NCBI GenBank assembly: GCA_030374805.1
Contig: JARGSG010000043.1
Span: 393,474-457,473, forward strand
DNA: 64,000 nucleotides
Source of the DNA: Gracilaria gracilis
Taxonomy: Eukaryota > Rhodophyta > Florideophyceae > Gracilariales > Gracilariaceae
Direction of reading: 5' to 3'
Shown: piece after piece, positions 21,541 through 30,929 of the stretch
Layout: the number at the start of each line of letters is the position of its first letter
Numbering within the stretch: the stretch's first letter is position 1
Made by a program: the position numbers and the translations under genes
Notes under the pieces: model-generated
Databases searched by the model: none
What the model was told of the DNA's origin: nothing
Seen by the model: only the letters and a program-made list of their open reading frames with translations

Positions 21541-21960
21541 TTCCGGGTTCGAGTTGTACCTCACCCGTGAGCTTGCTCCAGGCGTCGAGTCTCCGAACTC
21601 CGCCTGTGATCGCGTACGGGACGCGTCCCGACGAGCGTTGCAGACTACCCCCACAGTCTCCGCTGGCGTCCTCGCTGTTGAGTGTTGATCTTGAATCCAC
21701 TCCAGCTTTTCTTTTACTTGCTTGTGGGGAAGCGGCATTGCATCCTTCACTCTGCCCTTTCTGCTCCGGGTTGGTTGTCTCTCACCCGTGAGTATACTCC
21801 AAGCGTCGAGTTCCACTCCGCTTGTGATCGCGTACTGGACGCGTCCAGACGAGCGTTGCAGACTTCGTTACAGAGTCTCCGCTGGCGTCCCCGCTGTTTA
21901 GTGTTGAGTCCTTACTCCACTCCAGCCCTACCCTCCTTTGTTAAGGAAGAATTGTTTCCC
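21541..21960 (+). repeat. 221-bp tandem duplication in the LTR2 leader
   Basis: CTCACCCGTGAG, GATCGCGTAC, GACGAGCGTTGCAGACT and CTCCGCTGGCGTC recur at a spacing of about 221 bp in two diverged copies just before gag. The segment is non-coding. Confidence 0.75.
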
Positions 21961-22042
21961 TCACGCCGCTTCTCTGATTCCTTCGTTTCTCTTCTACTCG
22001 TGAAATCCCTTGTACTGGAGTTTGGTAACTCTGTTTTGGAAC

Positions 22043-22239
22043 ATGTCGGACTCGGAAGTTGAGTCTGAAACCAACTCTGGTGTCAAGATCCCACGCTTTC
22101 ATGGTAAGCGTGAGGAAGATTATACCCTTTGGCGCCATCGCCTTCGTGCCGCATGCCGAATCAAAGGTGTCTGGAACGTTGTGGTATCGAGTTCAGAGCA
22201 ATCCTCATCAGCTGAACCAGTGGATCGTGGGATGCAGTC
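22043..22239 (+). pseudogene. Copia gag, N-terminal fragment
   Basis: The ATG at 22043 gives MSDSEVESETNSGVKIPRF and continues YTLWRHRLRAACRIKGVWNVV, resembling the start of Copia Gag proteins (a short acidic leader, then a W-x-x-R helix and KGLWDVV-like motif). Gag forms the particle. The frame runs into LINE sequence at about 22240 and ends by a stop at 22279, so only about 66 residues remain. Confidence 0.65.
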
Positions 22240-25200
22240 TCGGATCACAACATGGTGGTTGCCGACATTGACTGGATGACAACTCAATTCTCACCTCGGA
22301 AACCAAAGATTTCGAGGGCGCAACTCAAATGCGTGGACAGAATCGAAGACGCTCAGACATATTACAAAGCCAATTTGCCTAATGTGGCTTCTCGTTTTGA
22401 CCACGCAACCTCAGAAGAGGATCTGGAGGATGCTTGTTGCCAACTTGTGGACACAATCAGTAGCCCCTGGATCACTTCCGTATCAATGCGTCCTGACCCC
22501 TATCGATTCTTCTGGGATTCTAGTCTTGACCAGTTGAGTCGTGTGCGATCTACATATTACAAACGGTGGAAACGAAGTGGTAACATTCAAATGTGGAATG
22601 TGTACAAGGTGATTGACCGATTCATTAAACGTCGTTGTCGGGCAAAGAAGAGACAACTGTTGGACGAATTTCTTGAAACCGCCGAGGACGAAACAGCATC
22701 TCAAACAGTGAATCGAATCAACTCGGTGATGAAATTACGATCTCAACATAGCGCACGGGCACTGGAACGAGGAAATCCATTAGACCCACAGGACTACGCT
22801 GAGTTTATTGCCGAGTACCAGCCACCTGAATGTGGGGTGAAAGCAGTCACATTTGATGTTCCGAACTCGTTCCGGATTGCATTGGAAAAATCGATCAAGG
22901 ATGCAAAGAAGGGAAGATCGATTGGGCGCGATAACGTGGCATCGGAAATGACGCAACGAACGCAGGTTAGAGAAGGAAAGGGGAAAGTAGTGAAGAAGAT
23001 GAGTAAGACAAACAAAGGGGGTAGGCCACCTTCTTCCCGAGTTTAGTGATCGGGCAGCGATCGCAACCTACAAATACTCTAGCGCGCGCCGCCGCCGTCG
23101 CATCCAGCGACATAACTGCACACGTTGTCAAAGAGTACACTTTGACAGCAAAAGCGCGCGCAAAACACAATACGAATTCAAGCAACTAAATCAAATCGTG
23201 CCAAATCCAATGCCAACTCCATGATCCATATCTTGCTCTAAAAAATTGACAATTTCGGTCTGGCACAGCCAACACCCTCGCGCAGCTCAGAATCGCACAT
23301 TCGCTCCAAAACCCTTCATAGTAGCCCAGAATCGCATACATTGCACAACCCCTCACAATGGCCTATAATAACAGATACTCCGCTAACGCATAACTGGCCA
23401 CCACCTATAGGCTGCAGCCAATCACAGCGTACCACTTGTTCCATCTGCCCTTCTCGCTCCATACAACACGTTCCACTTGTGCAAACCACGTTGCATGTAG
23501 CCATTTGCAGTAGCCAATCATATTGCAGTATCACGTTCGGTTCGCGGAGACACGCATATGCGCTTTTCTCATGAGGGTGCCCAAAAGTGCCCATGCTCTC
23601 CTGCAACTTTGTATTCCAAGTACTTGGAGCACCTTTGAGGGACTGACATGCACTCGACCACATCCATACATCAACAGGAAATGCTACAGGTGAGTCCAAC
23701 TTTGTGCGCTTCCACGCTTCTCAAGCTGTGGCGGCGTGCGGCAAGTTGGCATATCTACCATCAACGTTGCGACAGACACGTATATCGCCCATATACAAGA
23801 AAGGCGACATCTCGGTACCATCCAACTACCGACCGATCTCTATTCTGTCGCACTTGCGTAAAGCAATTTCGGCTGCATTAAACTCGATCGTGATGAACTA
23901 TATCGAGTTTCATGAGTACCAGTATGGGTTCTCAAAGTACAATGGAACAGAACAGTCGATTGTGGAGGTGAGTAACATCATCAAAAACGGCCACTCGCGT
24001 GTGGCAGTACTGGATGTAACGAAGGCGTACGACAAAGTTAACCGAAAACTATTGTCGCAAGTGTGCGCATCGAGGTTACAACCGAAGCATGCGGCAATGA
24101 CTACTTTGCTGCTGCAACCAGTCAACGCTTTCATAAATGGAAATTGGAAAGATGAACAAGTACAAATGACTCTTGGAGTGCCTCAAGGTGACCCATTCAG
24201 CTGTACATTGTTCAACATGTATATTGATTCCATGCTATATCGAGTGCAGGAGGTGCCGTATCATGTGTCGGATCGAGGTGCAAGTGCATTTGCCGACGAT
24301 GTGATTCTGATGGCGAAGACAGATAGCGGGCTGCAACAACTGCTAGACATATGCAGTAGTTGGGGCAAAGAAATGCAAATGCCGTGGAACACTGCAAACG
24401 GCAAGTGGATGGTACTGCAACTGCCTGCAAACCAAAACCACTCTGCAATATTCACACTTGCTGGTGATAAGCTGAGCGTGGTACGTAGTGCAGTATATCT
24501 GGGGGTGTCTCTAAACACCAGTGGAGTAACAGCCGACAAGCACATGGAACGGGTGCAAAATGCTCAACGTCGATTAGGAAGCCTAGCCGGTGCTGGTCTG
24601 CACCGGAATGGATTTGATACGCGCAGCTGTGTGAGTTTGTACCGCGCATTCGTGAGGTCGATTTACGAATATGCGTTGCATCTTGTACCGCTCACGCCTC
24701 ATTTGGAAATGGCGATAGTGAAGCTTGAGGCAACGTTCTTCAAACTGATTCTTGCAAAATGGCATCTCGGTTTGGAACATATCGGGTGCCGATGATGCGT
24801 GCACTTTGTCGTTTAGAGTCTGCGGCTCTGCGACGAATTGAGTTCGCCTCCAAACGTCTACGGCATTATCAATCGTGTCGTGAGACGGCATTGAACCTTG
24901 AATTGGAACACAGATCGCGACAGTTGAAGGTGAACCGGGCATGTCGGCAGCTGTCGCTGTATAATGCATATCCTTCTATTTCGGCACTACGAGCTGAAAT
25001 TGATAATGTTTGTACAAAAGGAATACGAAGTATACGGGATGCGGAGTGGAAACTTGCCTCGGCAAGACGCGTTCGCAAAATCCCGTGTGGTGCAAATGGA
25101 AAATACCCACCCGTTCTTCGGTTGCGCAAAGTTTCGCACCGAATGATGGGTATCCGATGGTACTTCAATGAGTTCCCAGCGAACCCAATGGAGGCACGTG

Positions 25201-25328
25201 ATGTACTTGGACACGAGTACTGGAAGTACGGAAGACTGAAGGTACTACTCGGAATGGAAGATTGGTCACCTGGAGAGAAACAGGAGGCGACCGAAATACT
25301 AGATGTATTGGAAGAAGTACAGCTGTAA
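22240..25328 (+). pseudogene. LINE ORF2 (end of endonuclease, RT), broken, long unit 1
   Basis: It starts at SDHNMVVADIDW, the C-terminal SDH motif of the APE endonuclease, and proceeds through the pre-RT region. A solo LTR2 (22949-23676) splits the frame after GRDNVASE. The RT part has VLDVTKAYDKV, GVPQGDPFSC and SAFADDVIL. Two one-base losses relative to the intact 43-45 kb copy (GGCGGCG near 23731 and GCAAAATGG near 24757) shift the frame. It ends LDVLEEVQL. It is non-functional as it stands. Confidence 0.9.
22949..23676 (-). repeat. solo LTR2 inserted in LINE ORF2
   Basis: A 728-bp sequence with TG and CA termini, flanked by GGAAA at 22944-22948 and 23677-23681. A 5-bp target duplication and no internal region make it a solo LTR. 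It is on the minus strand and clearly related to, but diverged from, the LTR2 at 20327. Confidence 0.9.
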
Positions 25329-25470
25329 ATCTGTGCTATAAGTAGTAAGAATGATTGCGTTGGTTCGTAATTGACCAAGTTAGTTTACACCTTGACAGTG
25401 CTACCCTGCTGCTCTTCATGGGACATTGGGAACACTATAAATAAAAAGAAATTGATTGAAAAAAAAGAAA
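25329..25470 (+). mobile_element. LINE 3' UTR and A-rich tail, long unit 1
   Basis: The shared 3' UTR has an AATAAA-type signal (TATAAATAAAAAG) and an A-rich tail. ATGTCCGGTGTT follows at 25471, the same insertion site as in the short units, although the left copy of the target is missing here. Confidence 0.8.
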
Positions 25471-26109
25471 ATGTCCGGTGTTCAAATGACTGTGGGTGAA
25501 CCAGAAGGTTGTCCTGATTTGCATGTCTGTTAAACCTACAGAAGAGAAGATTTTCCAAGAGGTTGTTATTTTGTTACATACTTGGAGAAAATATATAGTT
25601 CAAGGATCTAGAAGGTTGTCATTTGTGCATGTCTACATCGCTTCTGTGATGGCATTGAGGCAGAAAGTGTGTTGCTTTGCAGGTTTGAAAAGAACTGGAA
25701 TTCAATTTGCTTTTAAGGTCAGTGAGAGAGGGAGGGTTGCTGAAGATCATCCTGAGATTTAACCTCTCAGTGTCTCGTCAGTTCTTTCCTGCTTAGAAGA
25801 TGGTGTCTCATTGCCTTCGTTACAAGTGTTGGATTACTGCGATTGAAGTGAGTGACAGAGGGAGGGTGTCGAAAGAAGACCCGATGCTGTCACTCTCATA
25901 TTAAGTCAAACAGTACGCAAGTGTGGTAGAAGTACACTGGTCATTGATGTACGAATATGGACTTTGACACAACTCATTAGGCTGTTGAACTGGCTGTCAC
26001 CATCCCTCTGCACGATATTACTGAAAGGGTTGCATTGCACATATTACACCAAGTTAATTGTGCTGTTGGTGCTTGTGCGACTCGCTTGAAGTCAGTAACA
26101 GAGGGAGGG
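25471..26109 (+). other. 3' internal region of unit A (hairpins 12-14, purine tracts)
   Basis: No gene. It is identical in layout to 29372-30010 and ends with AGAGGGAGGG before LTR1 copy B. Confidence 0.75.
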
Positions 26110-26205
26110 TGTTGGATGTCATGCTGTCACTGACATCAAGCTGTTCACATGTGACAAGTCTAGAATGGTACCTTGGTATGTGAAACTATGACGGATGTCG
26201 TTCTG

Positions 26206-26376
26206 TACGCTCCATTGTGTTGGATACGCTCCATTGTGTTGGATACGCTCCATTGTGTTGGATACGCTCCATTGTGTTGGATACGCTCCATTGTGTTGGA
26301 TACGCTCCATTGTGTTGGATACGCTCCATTGTGTTGGATACGCTCCATTGTGTTGGATACGCGCCATTGTGTTGGA
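26206..26376 (+). repeat. 19-bp minisatellite in LTR1 U3
   Basis: Nine units of TACGCTCCATTGTGTTGGA. The same block has 1 to 9 units in the other LTR1 copies, so it expands and contracts. Each unit contains TGTTGGA, the same bases as the LTR terminus. It lies in U3 upstream of the TATA box, where repeat number could affect transcription. Confidence 0.95.
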
Positions 26377-27052
26377 TGGTGGAAGAGCCACCATTGGATG
26401 AACGTGTCAGATGTGGTGCTGTGTCGAATATCAAGGTGTTCAGATGGGTTCGTACAGACAGACTGTACACCAGGACACGTTGTCTAGAGTGGTCGAGGTG
26501 CACAGTGTGCACATGTAGCAATGTAGATACTTGGTACATGGTGCACGAGTGTTGACACTGTTGAGTGGTTGGCATCATGTTCGGGTAGTGCTGCATGCAC
26601 ATGTATGTATCTGGATGCATGGAACTTGTTGGCTGTGTTTGGTTCAGGCCATATGGTTTACAGGTACTTGTTGCTGACGTGTGACTTGGTGAGCCTAGAC
26701 ATACACATTATGGCGTCGTGTACTGATTACAGGTTGCAGGCAACAGGTGCGGGTGTTTGTGTATGGATTGTCGTGGTCTGGTCATTATGGTGCGCTGTCG
26801 TATTGTGTGTATGCACTGTCATGGATGCGCATGGTTGTACATTGTTGTACATTGTTGTGCAGTATTACGGAATTGTTTTGCACTGCTGTGCACTGCTGTG
26901 CACTGTTGTGCCTTTTTACTTGTAAGCTGTCATGAATTGTGGCAGCGTTACCATGTCATGTTAGAAGACGATTGGTAGTATTGAGTGTCCCTGCTTAGTG
27001 GCTTAGGTTTTACTCAGAGTTGGAGTTGTTCGGTGGTGCGACGAAGAACTGC

Positions 27053-27059
27053 TATATAA
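27053..27059 (+). promoter_or_regulatory. TATA box of LTR1
   Basis: TATATAA lies about 100 bp before the LTR end and is conserved in all ten concatemer LTRs and in the Copia LTR at 12.1 kb. Transcription would start about 30 bp downstream, defining a short R-U5. Confidence 0.65.
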
Positions 27060-27154
27060 GTTGTGAGCTAAGCACCTCCAAGTAAATCCCAGCCAGAGCT
27101 GGCGAACTTCCCTTGCATCCCCTCAACTTTCCCTTCCAGCTATAACCTCCAGCA

Positions 27155-27169
27155 GGTTATCGGCCCAGC
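27155..27169 (+). other. primer-binding site of the LTR1 element
   Basis: GGTTATCGGCCCAGC follows the LTR end directly in each unit (for example 19073, 27155, 30930, 34803). It differs at one base from the complement of the anticodon arm of a typical eukaryotic initiator tRNA-Met (CUGGGCCCAUAACC). This suggests priming by a cleaved half-tRNA, as known for Drosophila copia. Confidence 0.7.
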
Positions 27170-28295
27170 CCCGCTGACCTCTGCCGATTTTTGTTCGTCA
27201 TGATTCCCTTACTGCCGCTCTCCCTCACCGCCAACCTCGTTATTCATCGCCGTTGTTGATGTTTCTGTTGTTTGTTCGATTCCGTTTCTTGTGTTATTGG
27301 TTTGTTTCGTTGGTGTTGTAATTCCCTTTTTCGATTGCGTTCCTCCCTGAGGGCGTTGTGTTGGTAGTGGTTCGACGTTGACTCTCTTTCGTGATTGTGT
27401 TTGGGTGCTCGTTGTTGCCCTTGTTGTCGATCGCTATCCGATTTGTTTGGTCTCCCACTATTGTTGTTGTTGTTGGGATCCCCGCGTCGTGTTTGCGGGT
27501 TCTGATCCGAGAGGTTGAGACCATTTTTATTGAAGTCTGGGCACTAGCTTTGTGCTCAGCTGTTGTTGTTGAAGTCCGTGGACTACGTGTGTGCTCGGCA
27601 TTTTTGGTCATCACTGCATTACCTGTGCGACGAAGGGTTGATCCGAGTAATCGGGGACGGGAGCCAGGCGGCTTGAACCAAGGCGGACGTGCTGACTAGC
27701 GGGCTCCACCGGTCCTTTTGGGCGGATAACGGTGTTGTACCGCGAGCGCTAAAGCTAACGGGGTGCCGTGGCGTACTGCACTTTGGTTGTGGTGTTTGAC
27801 TTTTGTTTGTTGAACCTGACTGTGTGTTAGGTGCTTGAACGGCGGTGAAGGCATCCATAAGGAGCTTTTGATCCGTGCAACTGACTCATTGGCTTGTCCA
27901 GTGGGATTTTAGTACGGGGATGCAACGTATCGAAGGCTGACCTCCCCTTGGGATCAGGCCGCTTGTGATCTTCATTGATTGCTCGCTAGAAGCGTACCTT
28001 GGGTGTCAATGTAGCTGCTGTTTCAAGGTCGCGCAAGTTCTTGCAAGAGATCAGAGAGGGTTTTACTTGGTGAAGGCATATCTTTGGCCATTAACCATCC
28101 TCTGGACATCTCGTAGAGAGCAACGCGCCTTCTCCGGGAACGCAGGAGGAGGTAGACTGAAGAAGTCGTTTCCTACCCGGAAGGTCTCCGGAGGTCAGGG
28201 GTCCGACTCCCTAGGGTACCGGGAATAGTATTTCCTGCCAGTGGGCCCGATGATCATTTGTTTGTTGCTTGCTTTTGCTTCTGTGTTTACTAGAG
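27170..28295 (+). other. non-coding leader of the short unit
   Basis: About 1.1 kb between the primer site and the hairpin array, nearly identical in all units. The small open frames on both strands show no coding character. A GC-rich block at about 28130-28250 can fold (CCCGG with CCGGG around GGGGTCCGACTCCC) and has a diverged counterpart in the leader of the LTR2 element. Confidence 0.7.
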
Positions 28296-28846
28296 CTCAG
28301 GAGGTTGAGTGTTTTCATGCCTGAGACTCTATGTAACTGTTTTCCCTACGCATTCCGGGAGGTTGTCTTTATGCATGTCTCAGTACAATGAAAGTATCAG
28401 AAGGTTGCGATGTACATGTCTGATACTTCTGTTCGTCAAAGAAGCTCAGAAGATTGTCGTTTTGCATGCCCGGGATGACTGTTATACTCTTATTGTTTCC
28501 GGAGGGTTGCTGTGTTTTTGCATGTCCGGCATCTAGAGGAGGGCTGTTGAGCTGGGAGGTTGCGTTCTTTTGCATGTCCAGCGTATGAGTATGTGTTTCT
28601 GACCCGGAAGGTTGCTTTGTTATGCCCGTTCGGTGTACGGAACGTTAATGTCGAACCGGAAGGTTGCTGTTGTGTTGCATGTCTGGTTAAACATTGAAAT
28701 GCTTTTCGTTCCGAGAGATTGTTATGTGTTACATGCTCGGAGAACTGCTTTATTTCATGGACCTAGAAGGTTGTCATTTTTGCATGTTTAGGGCATGATT
28801 GATGAATTTGATCCGGGAGGTTGCTCTGTGTTGCATGTCCGGTGTT
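28296..28846 (+). repeat. tandem hairpin array, copies 1-11 (unit B)
   Basis: Eleven repeats of about 52 bp. Each has a 5' stem, the loop segment AGGTTG, a T-rich spacer, GCATG and a 3' stem. Stems differ between copies but pair: CTCAGG/CCTGAG, AGTATCAGA/TCTGATACT, CCGGA/TCCGG, GCTGG/CCAGC, AACCGGA/TCTGGTT, TCCGAG/CTCGGA and CCTAGA/TTTAGG. Copies 2 and 4 pair poorly. A LINE interrupts the array after copy 11. No function is known to me. Confidence 0.8.
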
Positions 28847-29371
28847 AGACAACGAAAAAGTGGTTGAGCTCATCGAGAAGGACTCTCGGCAGGTGTCCGA
28901 AGATTAACTTCTGTACAAAAGGAATAGGAAGTATACGGGATGCGGAGTGGAAACTTGCCTCGGCGAGACGCGTTCGCAAAATCCCGTGTGCTGCAAATGG
29001 AAAATACCCACCCGTTCTTCGGTTGCGCAAAGTTTCACACCGAATGATGGGTATCCGATGGTACTTCAATGAGTTCCCAGCGAACCCAATGGAGGCACGT
29101 GATGTACTTGGACACGAGTACTGGAAGTACGGAAGACTGAAGGTACTACTCGGAATGGAAGATTGGTCACCTGGAGAGAAACAGGAGGCGACCGAAATAC
29201 TAGATGTATTGGAAGAAGTACAGCTGTAAATCTGTGCTATAAGTAGTAAGAATGATTGCGTTGGTTCGTAATTGACCAAGTTAGTTTACACCTTGACAGT
29301 GCTACCCTGCTGCTCTTCATGGGACATTGGGAACACTATAAATAAAAAGAAATTGATTGAAAAAAAAGAAA
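28847..29371 (+). mobile_element. 5'-truncated LINE with 12-bp target duplication (unit B)
   Basis: A 525-bp insert flanked by ATGTCCGGTGTT at 28835-28846 and 29372-29383. It carries the last ~105 codons of ORF2 (ending LDVLEEVQL at 29229), the 3' UTR with AATAAA, and an A-rich tail. Its first ~62 bp match no other LINE copy here. Insertion occurred within hairpin repeat 11. Confidence 0.9.
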
Positions 29372-29383
29372 ATGTCCGGTGTT

Positions 29384-29545
29384 CAAATGACTGTGGGTGA
29401 ACCAGAAGGTTGTCCTGATTTGCATGTCTGTTAAACCTACAGAAGAGAAGATTTTCCAAGAGGTTGTTATTTTGTTACATACTTGGAGAAAATATATAGT
29501 TCAAGGATCTAGAAGGTTGTCATTTGTGCATGTCTACATCGCTTC
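29384..29545 (+). repeat. tandem hairpin array, copies 12-14 (unit B)
   Basis: The array continues after the LINE with stems AACCAGA/TCTGTT (one bulge), TCCAAG/CTTGGA and TAGA/TCTA around the same AGGTTG and GCATG segments (TACAT in copy 13). Confidence 0.7.
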
Positions 29546-30010
29546 TGTGATGGCATTGAGGCAGAAAGTGTGTTGCTTTGCAGGTTTGAAAAGAACTGGA
29601 ATTCAATTTGCTTTTAAGGTCAGTGAGAGAGGGAGGGTTGCTGAAGATCATCCTGAGATTTAACCTCTCAGTGTCTCGTCAGTTCTTTCCTGCTTAGAAG
29701 ATGGTGTCTCATTGCCTTCGTTACAAGTGTTGGATTACTGCGATTGAAGTGAGTGACAGAGGGAGGGTGTCGAAAGAAGACCCGATGCTGTCACTCTCAT
29801 ATTAAGTCAAACAGTACGCAAGTGTGGTAGAAGTACACTGGTCATTGATGTACGAATATGGACTTTGACACAACTCATTAGGCTGTTGAACTGGCTGTCA
29901 CCATCCCTCTGCACGATATTACTGAAAGGGTTGCATTGCACATATTACACCAAGTTAATTGTGCTGTTGGTGCTTGTGCGACTCGCTTGAAGTCAGTAAC
30001 AGAGGGAGGG
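29546..30010 (+). other. 3' internal region with three purine tracts
   Basis: No gene. GAGAGAGGGAGGG, GACAGAGGGAGGG and AACAGAGGGAGGG occur at about 29627, 29756 and 30000, each after a GTCAGT or GAGTG word. Only the last touches the LTR start and is the likely polypurine tract. The same layout occurs in all units and, inverted, at 7264-7660. Confidence 0.7.
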
Positions 30011-30929
30011 TGTTGGATATCATGCTGTCACTGACATCAAGCTGTTCACATGTGACAAGTCTAGAATGGTACCTTGGTATGTGAAACTATGACGGATGTC
30101 GTTCTGTACGCTCCATTGTGTTGGATACGCTCCATTGTGTTGGATGGTGGAAGAGCCACCATTGGATGAACGTGTCAGATGTGGTGCTGTGTCGAATATC
30201 AAGGTGTTCAGATGGGTTCGTACAGACAGACTGTACACCAGGACACGTTGTCTAGAGTGGTCGAGGTGCACAGTGTGCACATGTAGCAATGTAGATACTT
30301 GGTACATGGTGCACGAGTGTTGACACTGTTGAGTGGTTGACATCATGTTCGGGTAGTGCTGCATGCACATGTATGTATCTGGATGCATGGAACTTGTTGG
30401 CTGTGTTTGGTTCAGGCCATATGGTTTACAGGTACTTGTTGCTGACGTGTGACTTGGTGAGCCTAGACATACACATTATGGCGTCGTGTACTGATTACAG
30501 GTTGCAGGCAACAGGTGCGGGTGTTTGTGTATGGATTGTCGTGGTCTGGTCATTATGGTGCGCTGTCGTATTGTGTGTATGCACTGTCATGGATGCGCAT
30601 GGTTGTACATTGTTGTACATTGTTGTGCAGTATTACGGAATTGTTTTGCACTGCTGTGCACTGCTGTGCACTGTGCACTGTGGTGCCTTTTTACTTGTAA
30701 GCTGTCATGAATTGTGGCAGCGTTACCATGTCATGTTAGAAGACGATTGGTAGTATTGAGTGTCCCTGCTTAGTGGCTTAGGTTTTACTCAGAGTTGGAG
30801 TTGTTCGGTGGTGCGACGAAGAACTGCTATATAAGTTGTGAGCTAAGCACCTCCAAGTAAATCCCAGCCAGAGCTGGCGAACTTCCCTTGCATCCCCTCA
30901 ACTTTCCCTTCCAGCTATAACCTCCAGCA
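30011..30929 (+). repeat. LTR1 copy C
   Basis: This copy is 919 bp with only two minisatellite units (30107-30144). It starts TGTTGGATATC, a variant shared only with copy I. Confidence 0.92.

Larger units (their letters stand above)
26110..27154 (+). repeat. LTR1 copy B
   Basis: This copy is 1045 bp, TG to CA, with nine minisatellite units (26206-26376), the last one altered to TACGCGCC. The TATA box is at 27053. The altered unit is shared with copy H. Confidence 0.92.

Noticed and set aside
24869-25378. Recurrent minus-strand frame of 144-169 codons (MVNYEPTQSFLLLIAQIY)
   Set aside because: It is the antisense shadow of the LINE ORF2 C-terminus and 3' UTR. It recurs only because the LINE does.
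26206-26376. CRISPR or telomere-type repeat
   Set aside because: The 19-bp units are contiguous without spacers and confined to U3 of an LTR.
26119-26620. Open frames on both strands that give repetitive peptides such as QHNGAYPTQWSV and APLCWIRSIVLD
   Set aside because: They are translations of the 19-bp minisatellite. Frames change with unit number and there is no coding bias.
18123-27154. Retrozyme-type element with a hammerhead ribozyme in the LTR
   Set aside because: The size and non-coding nature suggested it, but I could not find a CTGATGA core with a matching GAAA in LTR1.
27294-28228. Frames of 79-106 codons in the LTR1 leader
   Set aside because: They overlap on both strands, lack domains and are kept only because the units are near-identical copies.
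28296-29545. CRISPR array
   Set aside because: The repeats are diverged, there are no unique equal-length spacers, and no cas genes. The context is a eukaryotic retroelement.
29397-29663. 88-codon frame repeated in each unit (MNQKVVLICMSVKPTEEK)
   Set aside because: It runs through hairpin repeats 12-14 and a purine tract. The structure of the repeats explains it better than a gene.
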